DNA of 64,000 nucleotides from Promethearchaeota archaeon (GTDB lineage: Archaea > Asgardarchaeota > Lokiarchaeia > Sigyniarchaeales > SOKP01), in contig JAHPZE010000003.1 in assembly GCA_019058365.1 (NCBI GenBank), positions 186,001 to 250,000 of the forward strand, given 5' to 3'. This document shows, in pieces, positions 52,302 to 62,155 of the stretch; the stretch's first letter is position 1; each line of letters opens with the position of its first letter. A program made the position numbers and the translations under genes. Below the pieces are notes generated by a model. That model did not search any database, was not told the DNA's origin, and saw nothing but the letters and a program-made list of their open reading frames with translations.

Positions 52302-54656
52302 ATGGTAAAAAAATCAATATCAAGTCTTATAATTGAGAAATTTGGTTTAAATTTATATCAAAAATCACTTAAATTTCTTACAAGTAAAGTTAATATTATT
52401 GAAATTCAAGAAGATCCAATACTAATTAGAAGTCTTATTTTAGATTATGAACGTGAATTTCATCTTATAATTGATAATAGGAATAATGAAATTTTTCATG
52501 ATTGTCCCGCTTTTCTTATTCATTCAGAAAGAGAAAAAAAAATTTGCATTCATTTAATAAAATTGTTATTAGTTATTAGAGATTCCCTTGCTCAAAAAAT
52601 CATAGAAGATTTCAACAAATATAATTTGACTTCAGAAGATTTAGGTTCAAAGAAGAAAAGTAAGAACTTTAAGTTATTAGCAAATCTTTGTTTTGAAAAA
52701 AACAATTGTGTAGAAGCATTAAGTTATTTGAATAAAGCAGTTATCAATCAATTCGATAGTGAAAAAATTGTAGAATCGTTCTTGAATACAGCAATTAATA
52801 ATAATTTATTTATTGAATTCTTTGAATTTTTAGAGAATGGGTATGAAAATGAATTAGAAAATTACTTTTTGAACTTCAATGATAATATCGAAAGAGGGTT
52901 TAAAAGATTTTTAAATACAATACCAAGCTACTCGTTTTTCAACATTCTTAAAATTATTGAATCTATCGATAAAATATCAGAATTTAAAGATATTTCTTTT
53001 ATTGCTTCATATTTCGATAAATTAAAGGAGTTAGTAAATAGTTCCGATTTAAACTCTAAATATTTTTCAATTTATTTTATAAAAAAGAATTATGAAAAAT
53101 TAATTATGAAAAATCAAGCATTTAAGGACTTAATTTCTGAAGCTCAACTAAATTATATAAAAACCAAACTATTAACATATTTTTTTTCTGAAATTGATAA
53201 TTTCTGCATAATCGAGAAATTAAAATTATTGAAAAAGCAATTTAAAGTAATAAATATTCCAAAAGAAAAATTCTATGATAAGTATAAGAATTATAAAATA
53301 GAAGTTCAAGAATTGGAAAGAAAAGTATATCTCAAAAAATTTGCATTTTTAAAGTTACTGATTGAAAAATATAACATAAAAAGAACAAAAGGAGAATTTA
53401 AAAAAAAAAGAAATACTTATGTTGTAAAACACGATGAAGCTAATTTAAAGAATCCTGTTTATAATTATATTATTTCTCGCATTGGCTTTTTTGGATTAAA
53501 TGATCAGACTATAAAATCTTCCGAAATTGGCATCAATTATTTCATAATGAAAGAAATATTTTTAGATGATTTAAGCAGTTTTCAAGATGTGTTCTATTAT
53601 AGACAACAGTTTTGGGGTGAATTGGATAATTATGAAATAAAATCAATTGAAGGGTTAACTTTATCGAGTGAAAGTATAGAATACAGTTATGATGTTGAAC
53701 ACGAATTTTCTGATGATGTAATGATTATAGAATGGAATTTGGCAAATAAACCAATTCAAGGAAGTATAATCAATGCATACAGTTCTCAAATTATAATTCC
53801 TGATTATAATAACCCACTTTTTCATGATTTAAAACCATTTGATTTGTGTTATTGTAAAAAAACTCCTGTAAAAATTGAGAGTAACATAATTAAAACTGTA
53901 AATGTAATTAAAAAATGCTCATTTAAAGAGGCTATTGAGAATATTTCAAAAGGAATGGAATTCATAGAAGGATATTACAGATTATCATTAGTTAAAGCAG
54001 TACTAAATAAAGAAATTGATCCATTTTACGCTCATGAAATAGTAGTTAATAACCAAAATAGAGTTTTTGTCCCTAAATACAATGCTTTCATTAAGGCTTT
54101 TAACGAATTTTTATTTGACTTTATCTTTAAAGAAAGAGATTATATCTTTGAAGAATTAATAACAAGTGTTGAACATAATACTAATCAAATTTTAACTTTA
54201 TTAAATTTGAATAATGAATTAGCAGGGTTAGATTTGCCCTACAATGAAATTTTAAAGGATTGTATTTATCCAAATGTTAAATTAAAAGAGTTCAAATCAA
54301 GATTTTTAAATAAAATCCATTCCATTATAAAAAATATTTTAAAAGAACGTGAACTTGGAACCACAATCTTTTTTGACTTGAAAAAATTACGGCATACTCC
54401 ATTCTTTAAATACTCTAATGAAATTCTTGAAATTAGAAAAAAAGAATTTGAATCTATAGAAATTCACAGATTTATTGATAATAATGAGGTGCTTTATGAG
54501 ATATCTGAAATTTATAAGACATATTATGGTAAAAAATTCTTAAATATTCTTCAAGTAAAGGATCTACTAATTTTAAAACCCGAAAAATTTAAAAAATTTC
54601 ATGATATAAGTTCAAAATTAAATCTAAATGTTAAGATTGTAAATTTAGACAATTAA
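52302..54656 (+). CDS. Hypothetical protein with degenerate SWIM-like N-terminus (third gene of MoxR-VWA operon)
   Basis: This is a 784-residue helical protein of no recognised family. Residues about 45-92 resemble a SWIM zinc finger (strands IRSLILDYEREFHLIID, then CPA (68-70), then CIH (82-84) and a hydrophobic helix HLIKLLLVI). The second Cys of the first pair is Ala, so zinc binding would be incomplete. SWIM-domain proteins occur next to MoxR and VWA genes in bacteria, which supports the reading. The rest has helix pairs near 120-170 (perhaps TPR-like) and a beta-rich section near 430-520. It starts six bases after the VWA gene and overlaps convergent endoQ by four bases. Confidence 0.72.
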   Translation: MVKKSISSLIIEKFGLNLYQKSLKFLTSKVNIIEIQEDPILIRSLILDYEREFHLIIDNRNNEIFHDCPAFLIHSEREKKICIHLIKLLLVIRDSLAQKIIEDFNKYNLTSEDLGSKKKSKNFKLLANLCFEKNNCVEALSYLNKAVINQFDSEKIVESFLNTAINNNLFIEFFEFLENGYENELENYFLNFNDNIERGFKRFLNTIPSYSFFNILKIIESIDKISEFKDISFIASYFDKLKELVNSSDLNSKYFSIYFIKKNYEKLIMKNQAFKDLISEAQLNYIKTKLLTYFFSEIDNFCIIEKLKLLKKQFKVINIPKEKFYDKYKNYKIEVQELERKVYLKKFAFLKLLIEKYNIKRTKGEFKKKRNTYVVKHDEANLKNPVYNYIISRIGFFGLNDQTIKSSEIGINYFIMKEIFLDDLSSFQDVFYYRQQFWGELDNYEIKSIEGLTLSSESIEYSYDVEHEFSDDVMIIEWNLANKPIQGSIINAYSSQIIIPDYNNPLFHDLKPFDLCYCKKTPVKIESNIIKTVNVIKKCSFKEAIENISKGMEFIEGYYRLSLVKAVLNKEIDPFYAHEIVVNNQNRVFVPKYNAFIKAFNEFLFDFIFKERDYIFEELITSVEHNTNQILTLLNLNNELAGLDLPYNEILKDCIYPNVKLKEFKSRFLNKIHSIIKNILKERELGTTIFFDLKKLRHTPFFKYSNEILEIRKKEFESIEIHRFIDNNEVLYEISEIYKTYYGKKFLNILQVKDLLILKPEKFKKFHDISSKLNLNVKIVNLDN

Positions 54657-55855
54657 TTCTTATTATAATCTTCAAATTGTAATTTTCCATAAACAGCATC
54701 ATGACCTGGTATAAACCAGAATTTATCTTTCCGTATTTTACAAATTGCTTCCTTTAGATCCTCAGGGATTCCATCAAAATTACTCTTTCCTTCCCATATT
54801 GCATATTCGCTGCAATTTTGTGCAAGCAATCTTTGATATATTGATATGTTCCCTCTATCATATACAGATCCTCCTAGAACAATTGAAATTAAATCCAATA
54901 AGGGGACAATATACTGAAAATTTAATTTGAAAAGATTTTTTTGATCACTTAATTCTTGAACTCGAGCTAATACACCTTTAGTAAGTTTTTTTTTACAGAA
55001 AGGACAAATGTCAATATTAAGTTTAGGACTGCAGAAATAATCTTTTTTGTCAATGTGTCGTTCTGATCTATGGCCATCATAATAATATTTGTCCTGTGAT
55101 GGTTTAAACTCATAAGTCTTAACAATTTTATTTTTTCTAATCGAATCGATTAAGTTTTGGTAATTAAGTTTATTCAAATCAAAAATTGTAGCCTCTCTTC
55201 CTAATCTATGAAAATTGGTAGAATGACTGTCAGAATTAGATATTATAGAAACTTTGTTAAACTCTGAAATACCTCTGATCATTAATGGATCTGCACTTAA
55301 TCCCGTTTCAATAGAATTTATATAATTTATTCCAGTTCCTAAAGCATCTTCCATCGTATTAAAGTGAGAGATATCTCCAAATAACCCAAAATATGGGGTA
55401 AATATGTGAGCAGGTATTATCTCAATATCCTTATCTATTGATTTTAAATTAAAAATAAGCTTTTCTGGAGAATTATAAATTTTGGGTCTCCCTTCTTTAG
55501 CTAGGTTGCCAAATTGTGAAAATAATTCAATCGATTCTTCTACTTTTTCAAAATTTGGAAAAAGAATAATGAAATGAACTTTTTTGATTTTTGAATTGTT
55601 TTTCCAAATAGCTTCAACTTCAGTTTGTAATATAAAATTAACATCTGGCACTTTTGGAGTATAGAAAATTCCGTTTGAAGTTTCTATTAAATTACTTTTT
55701 AATTCATTTAACCATAATGGATGAAGACAATCACCCGTTCCAACTAATTGAATCCCTTTAATACTACAAATATAAGCTATTTTAAAAGTGTTAATGTTTT
55801 TACTTGCTCCTGCTGAGAATTTACTATGAATGTGTAAATCACAAATCTTATACAT
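54653..55855 (-). CDS. Endonuclease Q (EndoQ)
   Basis: EndoQ nicks DNA on the 5' side of deaminated bases and abasic sites. The PHP catalytic domain starts CDLHIHSKFS (His8, His10), with GTGDCLHP (about 39-46), QTEVE (about 92) and SNSDSHS (about 222-228) as metal ligands. The C-terminal region has the family's YYYDGHRSERH segment and zinc-finger cysteines (about 281, CPFC near 289-292), followed by KLTKGVLARVQEL, also conserved. Length (400) is near that of Pyrococcus EndoQ. Uracil arising in an AT-rich genome would be a suitable target. It is convergent with the MoxR operon. Confidence 0.9.
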   Translation of the reverse strand: MYKICDLHIHSKFSAGASKNINTFKIAYICSIKGIQLVGTGDCLHPLWLNELKSNLIETSNGIFYTPKVPDVNFILQTEVEAIWKNNSKIKKVHFIILFPNFEKVEESIELFSQFGNLAKEGRPKIYNSPEKLIFNLKSIDKDIEIIPAHIFTPYFGLFGDISHFNTMEDALGTGINYINSIETGLSADPLMIRGISEFNKVSIISNSDSHSTNFHRLGREATIFDLNKLNYQNLIDSIRKNKIVKTYEFKPSQDKYYYDGHRSERHIDKKDYFCSPKLNIDICPFCKKKLTKGVLARVQELSDQKNLFKLNFQYIVPLLDLISIVLGGSVYDRGNISIYQRLLAQNCSEYAIWEGKSNFDGIPEDLKEAICKIRKDKFWFIPGHDAVYGKLQFEDYNKN

Positions 55856-56091
55856 CTTTCTAGAGTTGATTTTATTGAAACTTGTTATACTTTTTCAATC
55901 AATTTATTTAAAATCATAAATAAAATTAGAATTAAAAATAAATATAGATTAAGTCCGCATTAATGGTAATTCTTATTTAATAATGAAGTTAGAAAATATT
56001 TTTCTAACAGTATTTTTATTATTTAGCATAAATTTTATTTACGTAGAATCTGAAAGTTTAATTGATAACAATTAAACAAAATTATAAACAT

Positions 56092-57372
56092 ATGAAAAAA
56101 AATAATTTCCAACACCCATCAAAAGATATTGTTGAAAGTAAAGGTACTATACTTAGAGGAAAAACAATCTGTATGTGCTTAACAGGTTCGGTAGCTGTAA
56201 TATCTTCTCCAATTGTAGCTCGAGAACTTATGAGAATGGGAGCGGATGTATTATGTGTTATGTCTAAAGCTGCAACAGAATTAATAAATCCATCCTTAAT
56301 GGAATGGGCAACAGGAAATAAAGTTATTACTAAATTAACTGGAGCTGTTGAACATGTTTATCTTGCGGGGGATAGACCTAGAAGTGTAGGGAAAGCTGAT
56401 TTAATTTTAATATGCCCCGCAACTGCTAATACAATTTCAAAAATTGCACATGGAATTGATGATACGCCAGTTACAACAGTAGCATCAACAGCATTTGGAT
56501 CTTCTATACCAATTGTAATTGTCCCTGCTATGCACGAAAGTATGTACAAACATCCCATCTTAGAACAGAATGAGATGAAATTGCGTAATTGTGGTGTTGA
56601 TATCCTAGGTCCTAGGATTTCCGAAGGAAAAGCTAAAATCGCTAGAATTGATGATATAATTGATAGAGTAATTGATTTATTAATATCTAAGAAAGATTTG
56701 GAAGGAAAGAAAATACTTATAACAGCTGGGCCAACTAGAGAAGCAATAGATGCAGTTCGGTTTGTTTCAAACAAATCATCAGGAAGAATGGGTATCGAAT
56801 TAGCTAAAGAAGCTTCTGCTAGAGGCGCTGATGTATTATTAATTGCCGGAGAATGTTCGGTAAAACTTCCAGATTATATAAACATTAAACACGTTGTTTC
56901 TATTGATGATTTTATAAAAACTGTTAAAGAGGAAATCTCATATAATAATTATGATTTTTTCATTTCATCAGCAGCTATAAGTGATTATAAACCAGTTGAA
57001 TGTATTGAAGGAAAAATATCATCTGATAATGTAGAAGAATTGCATGTTAATATGACTTTAACACCGAAGATAATCGATGTTGCAAGAAAAAAAGATTATA
57101 ATTTATTTATTGTTGCATTTAAAGCTGAAACAAATGTTTCTAAAAGTGAATTAATTGAACGTGCGTATAAAAGACTCGTTAAATCTGAAGTTGATTTAAT
57201 TGTGGCAAATGATATTGGTCGAGATGATATTGGTTTTCGCAGTAAATACAATGAAGTATTTATTATTGATAAAAAAAAACATATTACTCATGTAGAGAGA
57301 AATACTAAAAGGTATATCGCATCTAAAATAATTGATGTAGCTATAGAGACCTATCAAACGAGAAATTCTTAG
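56092..57372 (+). CDS. coaBC: Bifunctional phosphopantothenoylcysteine decarboxylase/synthase
   Basis: CoaBC makes 4'-phosphopantetheine in coenzyme A synthesis. The N-terminal flavin-dependent decarboxylase (CoaC) begins KTICMCLTGSVAVISSP; the catalytic His lies in AVEHVYLAGD, and VPAMHESMY is its substrate-clamp motif. The CoaB domain begins GKKILITAGPTREAIDAVRFVSN. Its SGRMG and the C-terminal DLIVANDIG motif are typical. Length (426 from 56092) is standard. The frame can be extended to TTG at 56062, but the region before M11 has no family similarity, so the inner ATG is preferred. Archaeal CoaB uses CTP or UTP; that cannot be told here. Confidence 0.93.
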   Translation: MKKNNFQHPSKDIVESKGTILRGKTICMCLTGSVAVISSPIVARELMRMGADVLCVMSKAATELINPSLMEWATGNKVITKLTGAVEHVYLAGDRPRSVGKADLILICPATANTISKIAHGIDDTPVTTVASTAFGSSIPIVIVPAMHESMYKHPILEQNEMKLRNCGVDILGPRISEGKAKIARIDDIIDRVIDLLISKKDLEGKKILITAGPTREAIDAVRFVSNKSSGRMGIELAKEASARGADVLLIAGECSVKLPDYINIKHVVSIDDFIKTVKEEISYNNYDFFISSAAISDYKPVECIEGKISSDNVEELHVNMTLTPKIIDVARKKDYNLFIVAFKAETNVSKSELIERAYKRLVKSEVDLIVANDIGRDDIGFRSKYNEVFIIDKKKHITHVERNTKRYIASKIIDVAIETYQTRNS

Positions 57373-57631
57373 ATTTATAGTATAGAGTCTATTTTAAAGA
57401 CTTATTTTGAAGACTCATCAACTTTTTTTATAATTTATAACCTAATGATAATATTTAAATATTAAATTATTTACTCTAAGAAATGAAGAAAAAATTAAAG
57501 TTTGAGCAGATAAAGAATACCTAGAAATTAGAACTAATGGTAAAGATTGTATTATTTTAATAATTAGTTTAGGAATAAAAGTATATATATTAATAATTTG
57601 TTTTAATAAAGATTGATTAAGAAATTACTTT

Positions 57632-60600
57632 TTGAGTGCGTTTAAAATTACATCGAAAGAAGAAGGAAAAATCAAACAAGGAACCATCGCAGAATATATG
57701 CGTAAGAGGACACAATTAGTAGGTTTTGAATTTGGGTACTGGAAACATGTGCAATATTGTAGTGAGTTCCTGGACAATGCATTAGATGCCATTGAAAGTT
57801 TTCAATGGAAACAATTAAAAAAAAAAGATTCCAAAATCAAATTTTCTTTGGATCAAGAATTATTTTTAGAAAAATTCTCTATTCTTGAGGCTGCAAAGGA
57901 AGAAAAAAGATCTCAGCACTTAGATAATGAAGCAAAACATACTTTAATGCAAGAATTCTGTATTGAATCCACGGAATCCGATAATACTATTACTCAAGAA
58001 ATAGAAATTAGAGAAGAAGAATCTGGAGAAATAATTGATAAAGAAGAATTAGAAGTTGAGGAGGAAGTCAAAAGAATAATTGATGATATGCAAGAGATCA
58101 TTAAACCTGTTGAATACATTATTGATGTAGAACCTATCGTAATTGTTCGTCTCACGGAATATGAAGCTGCTTCATTTTTAACTTCTGAAATTAGCCAGAA
58201 AAATATCATGAGCTTCACTTTTGAAATATTTGATAATGGCACGGGAATGTCAAAAATTGATTTAAAAAAATTTGGAGGATATCTTGCCTCCTCAAAATCT
58301 ATGGAATTAAAACAAACTAGAGGAAGTCAAGGATTCGGTGCACCAAGTGCTTTTAGTGATGCTCAAAACACAACTGGTAAACCAGTTGTTACAGTTTCAA
58401 AATCAAGTGACCAAGTATATGCTACTTGCTCAGAATTTTTCACTACATCTAAAAATGAGAAAAAATATTTAATTCATCCAACTGAAATTGACAGTCCCTT
58501 TTTACATGGTACTTACATCAAATTAAATTATCTAAATGTAAGATATGTTAGGGGATATGTTGAAAAATATATCGAAGAAACAGCATTTATGAATCCTCAT
58601 GTTACGCTTATTTATATTGATCCCTTTGGAAAGGAAAAAATTTATCGAAGATTAGCTACTTCTTTCCCACCCGAACCTAAATATGCCAAACCTCATCCCT
58701 CGTCTACTAATATAGGAGATCTACAGGATTTAATTACAAAATCAGAAAATAAATCTATATCGGCGTTTTTACAAGATAATTTTGTTAGAATGAGTTCAAA
58801 AATAGCTAAAGAAATTGTAGATATTGGTGAACGAGATTTACAAGACAAATTAAATTTACTAATATTAAAAGATGGTTTTGTAAATGTAGCTAAGAAAAGA
58901 ACAGATCAAATTTATTTCATGCGAGATGAAAAAAAAATATATGGGCGTTCTACTAAACCACGAGACAAATTAATGATTTATCAAGTTGAATCAGAAGAAC
59001 TTAAAGAAAAATATTGGGATTTCATTTCAAATTATAACAAATATATTAGAGATTATGAAAAAATTAATAAAGAGATAAAGAAATTAAATGCCCAAATTGA
59101 AAAAACAGTAACTAAAAAAGAAATAACAGTTATCGAAAGAGAAATTAAAAATTTTTTAAAAAAAATTGAGGATGTCAGAAAAGAAAAGGATAAAACTAAG
59201 GAAAATTTAAATCTTTTATTTAAAAATGCCAAGGATGGATTGATTGAGCAAAAAAAATTTAAGAATAGAACAGATTTTGAAGCTTTAGTTAATGAGGTTC
59301 GATTATCTAAAGTAAAACCTGTTGACTTAACAAAGGAGCAATTTAATTCTCTATTCCTTGCTTTCAAATCAATAAAATATATGACCCCCCCAACAGACAC
59401 AGCAATTCCAGTAGGAGAATCGATTTTAGAGAATACTTTAATTAAAGAAATTGGCTTAAAAATTTCAGATAATATCGATGACTTTGATATACCTATCGAT
59501 ACAATTAGCCAAACAACTGAATTATTATCTGATGAAAAAAAGAGCATGTTATTAAAAGAAGATTCAGAAGAACTTATTAATTTAAATTCTGAAATATTGG
59601 GAACTATTGATATTATCGATAATAGTTTTGATTACCAACAAGTAAAACAAATAATTGAAGATACTCTTAGCTTTTCTGATATTGACTCTATAGAAAGCTA
59701 TCATGATGTATTTGACTATTTCCTTGAAACTTTTACAAAAGATAATGATTTTGTAGCAGCAGAAACAAGAGCACCTACAAGCGGAAAAGGTTTAGCATAT
59801 GTAGTTGAAGCAGTAATGGCCTATTCCAGAAGTATTGAAGTACCAAAGCGATCAAGAGATGTTTTATCGAGGTTTGTAAATAGGACACCGAAATTGAGAG
59901 ACAGTGCAGATTGTGCTATAACAAAGGCAGTTCAATCAGTCAATTGGAAGAATTATAATCTTGAAACATATGATAATAACTTGCCAAGAGGGCCAATAAA
60001 ACTATTAGTTAATGTTTCTGGACCATTTGTCCATTTAATGTTTAAATCACAATCAAAAAATGCCCTAGCTGATGATGAAGATTTAATTAAAGAAATAAAA
60101 TATTGTCTCGAAGCAATAGGAAGAAGATTACGAGTTTATATCAATAGAAGAGCTAGTATGCATAAAAGTGAAAAAAGAGCTAGTTTAATAGAGAAATATA
60201 TTCCTACATTCGTTAAGAGCGTATATAATATCGCATTTCGGGGGGAGAGTAAATATAAATCAAAATTGGATGTTAAAGAAATTGAAGATTTAATGAAGGG
60301 AGCAATAGGCAAAAAGCCAGTTCCAGTTATTATACAAGATTTAAAATCCGAAAAACCTGAAATTAAAGAAATAGAAATTAGAAAAGAAGAACCAAAGGAA
60401 GTTGAGACCCTTAAAGAAGAGATTGCTATTAAAAAAGAAATTCCTATCGAAAAACCGAAACCAAAAATAGATGTAATTTCTAAAAAAACCTTACTTAACT
60501 GGACTGTAAGTGAACTCAAAGATTATTGTAAAGAGCATGATATTATAATACAATCAAAAGAAAGGAAAAATGAGATTATTAATAAGATTTTAGACTCATT

Positions 60601-60958
60601 TTCTTTTGAGAGAGTTATAGAGAAACCAGGAAAAATTGAACCTTTGATTTCAGAAATCATTATAGAAAAGCCAAAACCTTTAATAACTTCTGCTAAGGAA
60701 AAGCCTATATCAACTATAATTCAAAAAATACCTTCAAAACCAAAATCAACTCAAACTACATTACCTATTATTACTACTGATAAAATCGTTTCGGTGTTAT
60801 CAACCGAGTGGCAAACCATAAAACACCTTATTTTTAAATTAAAAATTAAAGATATGATGGATGCTCGATACCTTCAATTGAAATTAAAAGAGCTAGAACG
60901 TAAAGGAGAAGTGTTAGTTGATGTTAAAATGGGTAGAAAACATTGGAAATTGAAATGA
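57632..60958 (+). CDS. top6B: DNA topoisomerase VI subunit B with large insertions
   Basis: Topo VI relaxes and decatenates DNA; subunit B is the GHKL ATPase. The N-box is EFLDNALDAIE (Asn49), but the next ATPase motif, DNGTGM (Asp201), comes about 150 residues later instead of about 35, because an acidic stretch (62-185) is inserted. SQGFGAPSAFSDAQ is the next nucleotide-lid motif. A coiled coil (about 450-540) and another acidic segment (about 610-700) interrupt the H2TH/transducer region, which includes PPTDTAIPVGE and FVNRTPKLRDSADC. The C-terminus has a SAP-like domain (about 953-985) and a winged helix (about 1048-1108). Total 1108 residues against 500-670 usually. TTG start, nine bases before top6A. 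Confidence 0.92.
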   Translation: MSAFKITSKEEGKIKQGTIAEYMRKRTQLVGFEFGYWKHVQYCSEFLDNALDAIESFQWKQLKKKDSKIKFSLDQELFLEKFSILEAAKEEKRSQHLDNEAKHTLMQEFCIESTESDNTITQEIEIREEESGEIIDKEELEVEEEVKRIIDDMQEIIKPVEYIIDVEPIVIVRLTEYEAASFLTSEISQKNIMSFTFEIFDNGTGMSKIDLKKFGGYLASSKSMELKQTRGSQGFGAPSAFSDAQNTTGKPVVTVSKSSDQVYATCSEFFTTSKNEKKYLIHPTEIDSPFLHGTYIKLNYLNVRYVRGYVEKYIEETAFMNPHVTLIYIDPFGKEKIYRRLATSFPPEPKYAKPHPSSTNIGDLQDLITKSENKSISAFLQDNFVRMSSKIAKEIVDIGERDLQDKLNLLILKDGFVNVAKKRTDQIYFMRDEKKIYGRSTKPRDKLMIYQVESEELKEKYWDFISNYNKYIRDYEKINKEIKKLNAQIEKTVTKKEITVIEREIKNFLKKIEDVRKEKDKTKENLNLLFKNAKDGLIEQKKFKNRTDFEALVNEVRLSKVKPVDLTKEQFNSLFLAFKSIKYMTPPTDTAIPVGESILENTLIKEIGLKISDNIDDFDIPIDTISQTTELLSDEKKSMLLKEDSEELINLNSEILGTIDIIDNSFDYQQVKQIIEDTLSFSDIDSIESYHDVFDYFLETFTKDNDFVAAETRAPTSGKGLAYVVEAVMAYSRSIEVPKRSRDVLSRFVNRTPKLRDSADCAITKAVQSVNWKNYNLETYDNNLPRGPIKLLVNVSGPFVHLMFKSQSKNALADDEDLIKEIKYCLEAIGRRLRVYINRRASMHKSEKRASLIEKYIPTFVKSVYNIAFRGESKYKSKLDVKEIEDLMKGAIGKKPVPVIIQDLKSEKPEIKEIEIRKEEPKEVETLKEEIAIKKEIPIEKPKPKIDVISKKTLLNWTVSELKDYCKEHDIIIQSKERKNEIINKILDSFSFERVIEKPGKIEPLISEIIIEKPKPLITSAKEKPISTIIQKIPSKPKSTQTTLPIITTDKIVSVLSTEWQTIKHLIFKLKIKDMMDARYLQLKLKELERKGEVLVDVKMGRKHWKLK

Positions 60959-60967
60959 GGTATAAAA

Positions 60968-62155
60968 ATGGCGAAAAAGCAAAATAATAATGTTTACGAT
61001 TTACGAGCAGCAAAAGATTTATACTTTGAATATTTAGAAAGAGGAAAAGAGATAAAGGAAATTGATCTTCCACCAGATACAGTAAAGATTGATGATCTTA
61101 GTAGAAAAGAAATGTTTAATAGATTGTATAAATTAGTCGATAAAGTTCTTGAAAAGATTTATACAACTGGAAGACCATCAATTGAATTGCCTTCTAGATC
61201 AAGTACAAATATCATTTGGGACGAAGAAAATGATCTATTATTACTTGGTAAACAAATAATGGAAAAACAATTTCACTCACTTACTAGTGTAGCAGATATC
61301 ACTAGACTAATGAGAGTATTAGAGGTTGTCTATGAACTTCTAAATGAAGATATTCATGCAACAAAAAGGGAAGTCTTCTATACTGATGTTAATTTGTTTC
61401 AAGAGCAAAAAAATAGCGATAAAAGTATTGAAGATGCTGCAACAATGTTATATACAACTAGAAATTCAACTCATATTGTAGCAGCTCCAAAAGGTACATG
61501 TGTAGGACGGTTAAGAATTCGCGATAGAAATGATATTATTGATTTAGAAGGATTAGGGAGTGGTGGGTGGACAATTTCACCGATGCTTGATAATATTGAG
61601 ATAATTGAGTCCGACGCGGAATTTATTCTTGTAATAGAGAAAGATGCTGCGATGATGCGCTTGGCAGAAGCTAGATTTTGGAGAAAATATCCTTGCATCC
61701 TAATAACAGCTCAAGGTGTTGGAAATGTTGCAGTAAGAATGTTTTTAAAAAGATTAAGTAAAGAATTAAATCTTCCAGTATTTAGTTTAGTTGATAGTGA
61801 TCCTTATGGTCATTATATTCACTCAGTATATTTAAGAGGTTCTAAAAGGTTAAGTTATGAATCACCTTTTCTTGCTACACCAAATATAAAACTTCTAGGA
61901 GTATTAACGAGAGATTTGGATAAATATAAAATCCCTCAAGAAGTCCGGATTAAAATGAATAAACAAGACGAAAAACGTACCAAAGATTTACTAAACGAAG
62001 ATTTCCTAAAAAAAAATAAAGCTTGGGAAGATGATCTTAAGTTAGCTCTTAAACTCAAAATAAAAGCAGAAATTCAAGCATTTGCATCTCATGGATTTAA
62101 ATTTTTAACGGATAAATACTTACCTGAAAAACTCACAACAGGTGATTGGATATGA
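60968..62155 (+). CDS. top6A: DNA topoisomerase VI subunit A (Spo11 homologue)
   Basis: Top6A carries the DNA-cutting tyrosine and TOPRIM fold. The active site is TKREVFYTD: Tyr138, with Phe137 in place of the first Tyr of the usual RxxYY. The TOPRIM Glu in VIEKD (about 220) and the DxD in LVDSDPYG (about 275) are intact. Other family segments (GTCVGRLRI, EGLGSGGWTI, GVGNVAVRMFLKRL) are intact. Length (395) is normal, so only subunit B has been expanded. The gene follows top6B by nine bases and overlaps the next small gene by four bases (ATGA). The two form an A2B2 enzyme. Confidence 0.95.
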   Translation: MAKKQNNNVYDLRAAKDLYFEYLERGKEIKEIDLPPDTVKIDDLSRKEMFNRLYKLVDKVLEKIYTTGRPSIELPSRSSTNIIWDEENDLLLLGKQIMEKQFHSLTSVADITRLMRVLEVVYELLNEDIHATKREVFYTDVNLFQEQKNSDKSIEDAATMLYTTRNSTHIVAAPKGTCVGRLRIRDRNDIIDLEGLGSGGWTISPMLDNIEIIESDAEFILVIEKDAAMMRLAEARFWRKYPCILITAQGVGNVAVRMFLKRLSKELNLPVFSLVDSDPYGHYIHSVYLRGSKRLSYESPFLATPNIKLLGVLTRDLDKYKIPQEVRIKMNKQDEKRTKDLLNEDFLKKNKAWEDDLKLALKLKIKAEIQAFASHGFKFLTDKYLPEKLTTGDWI

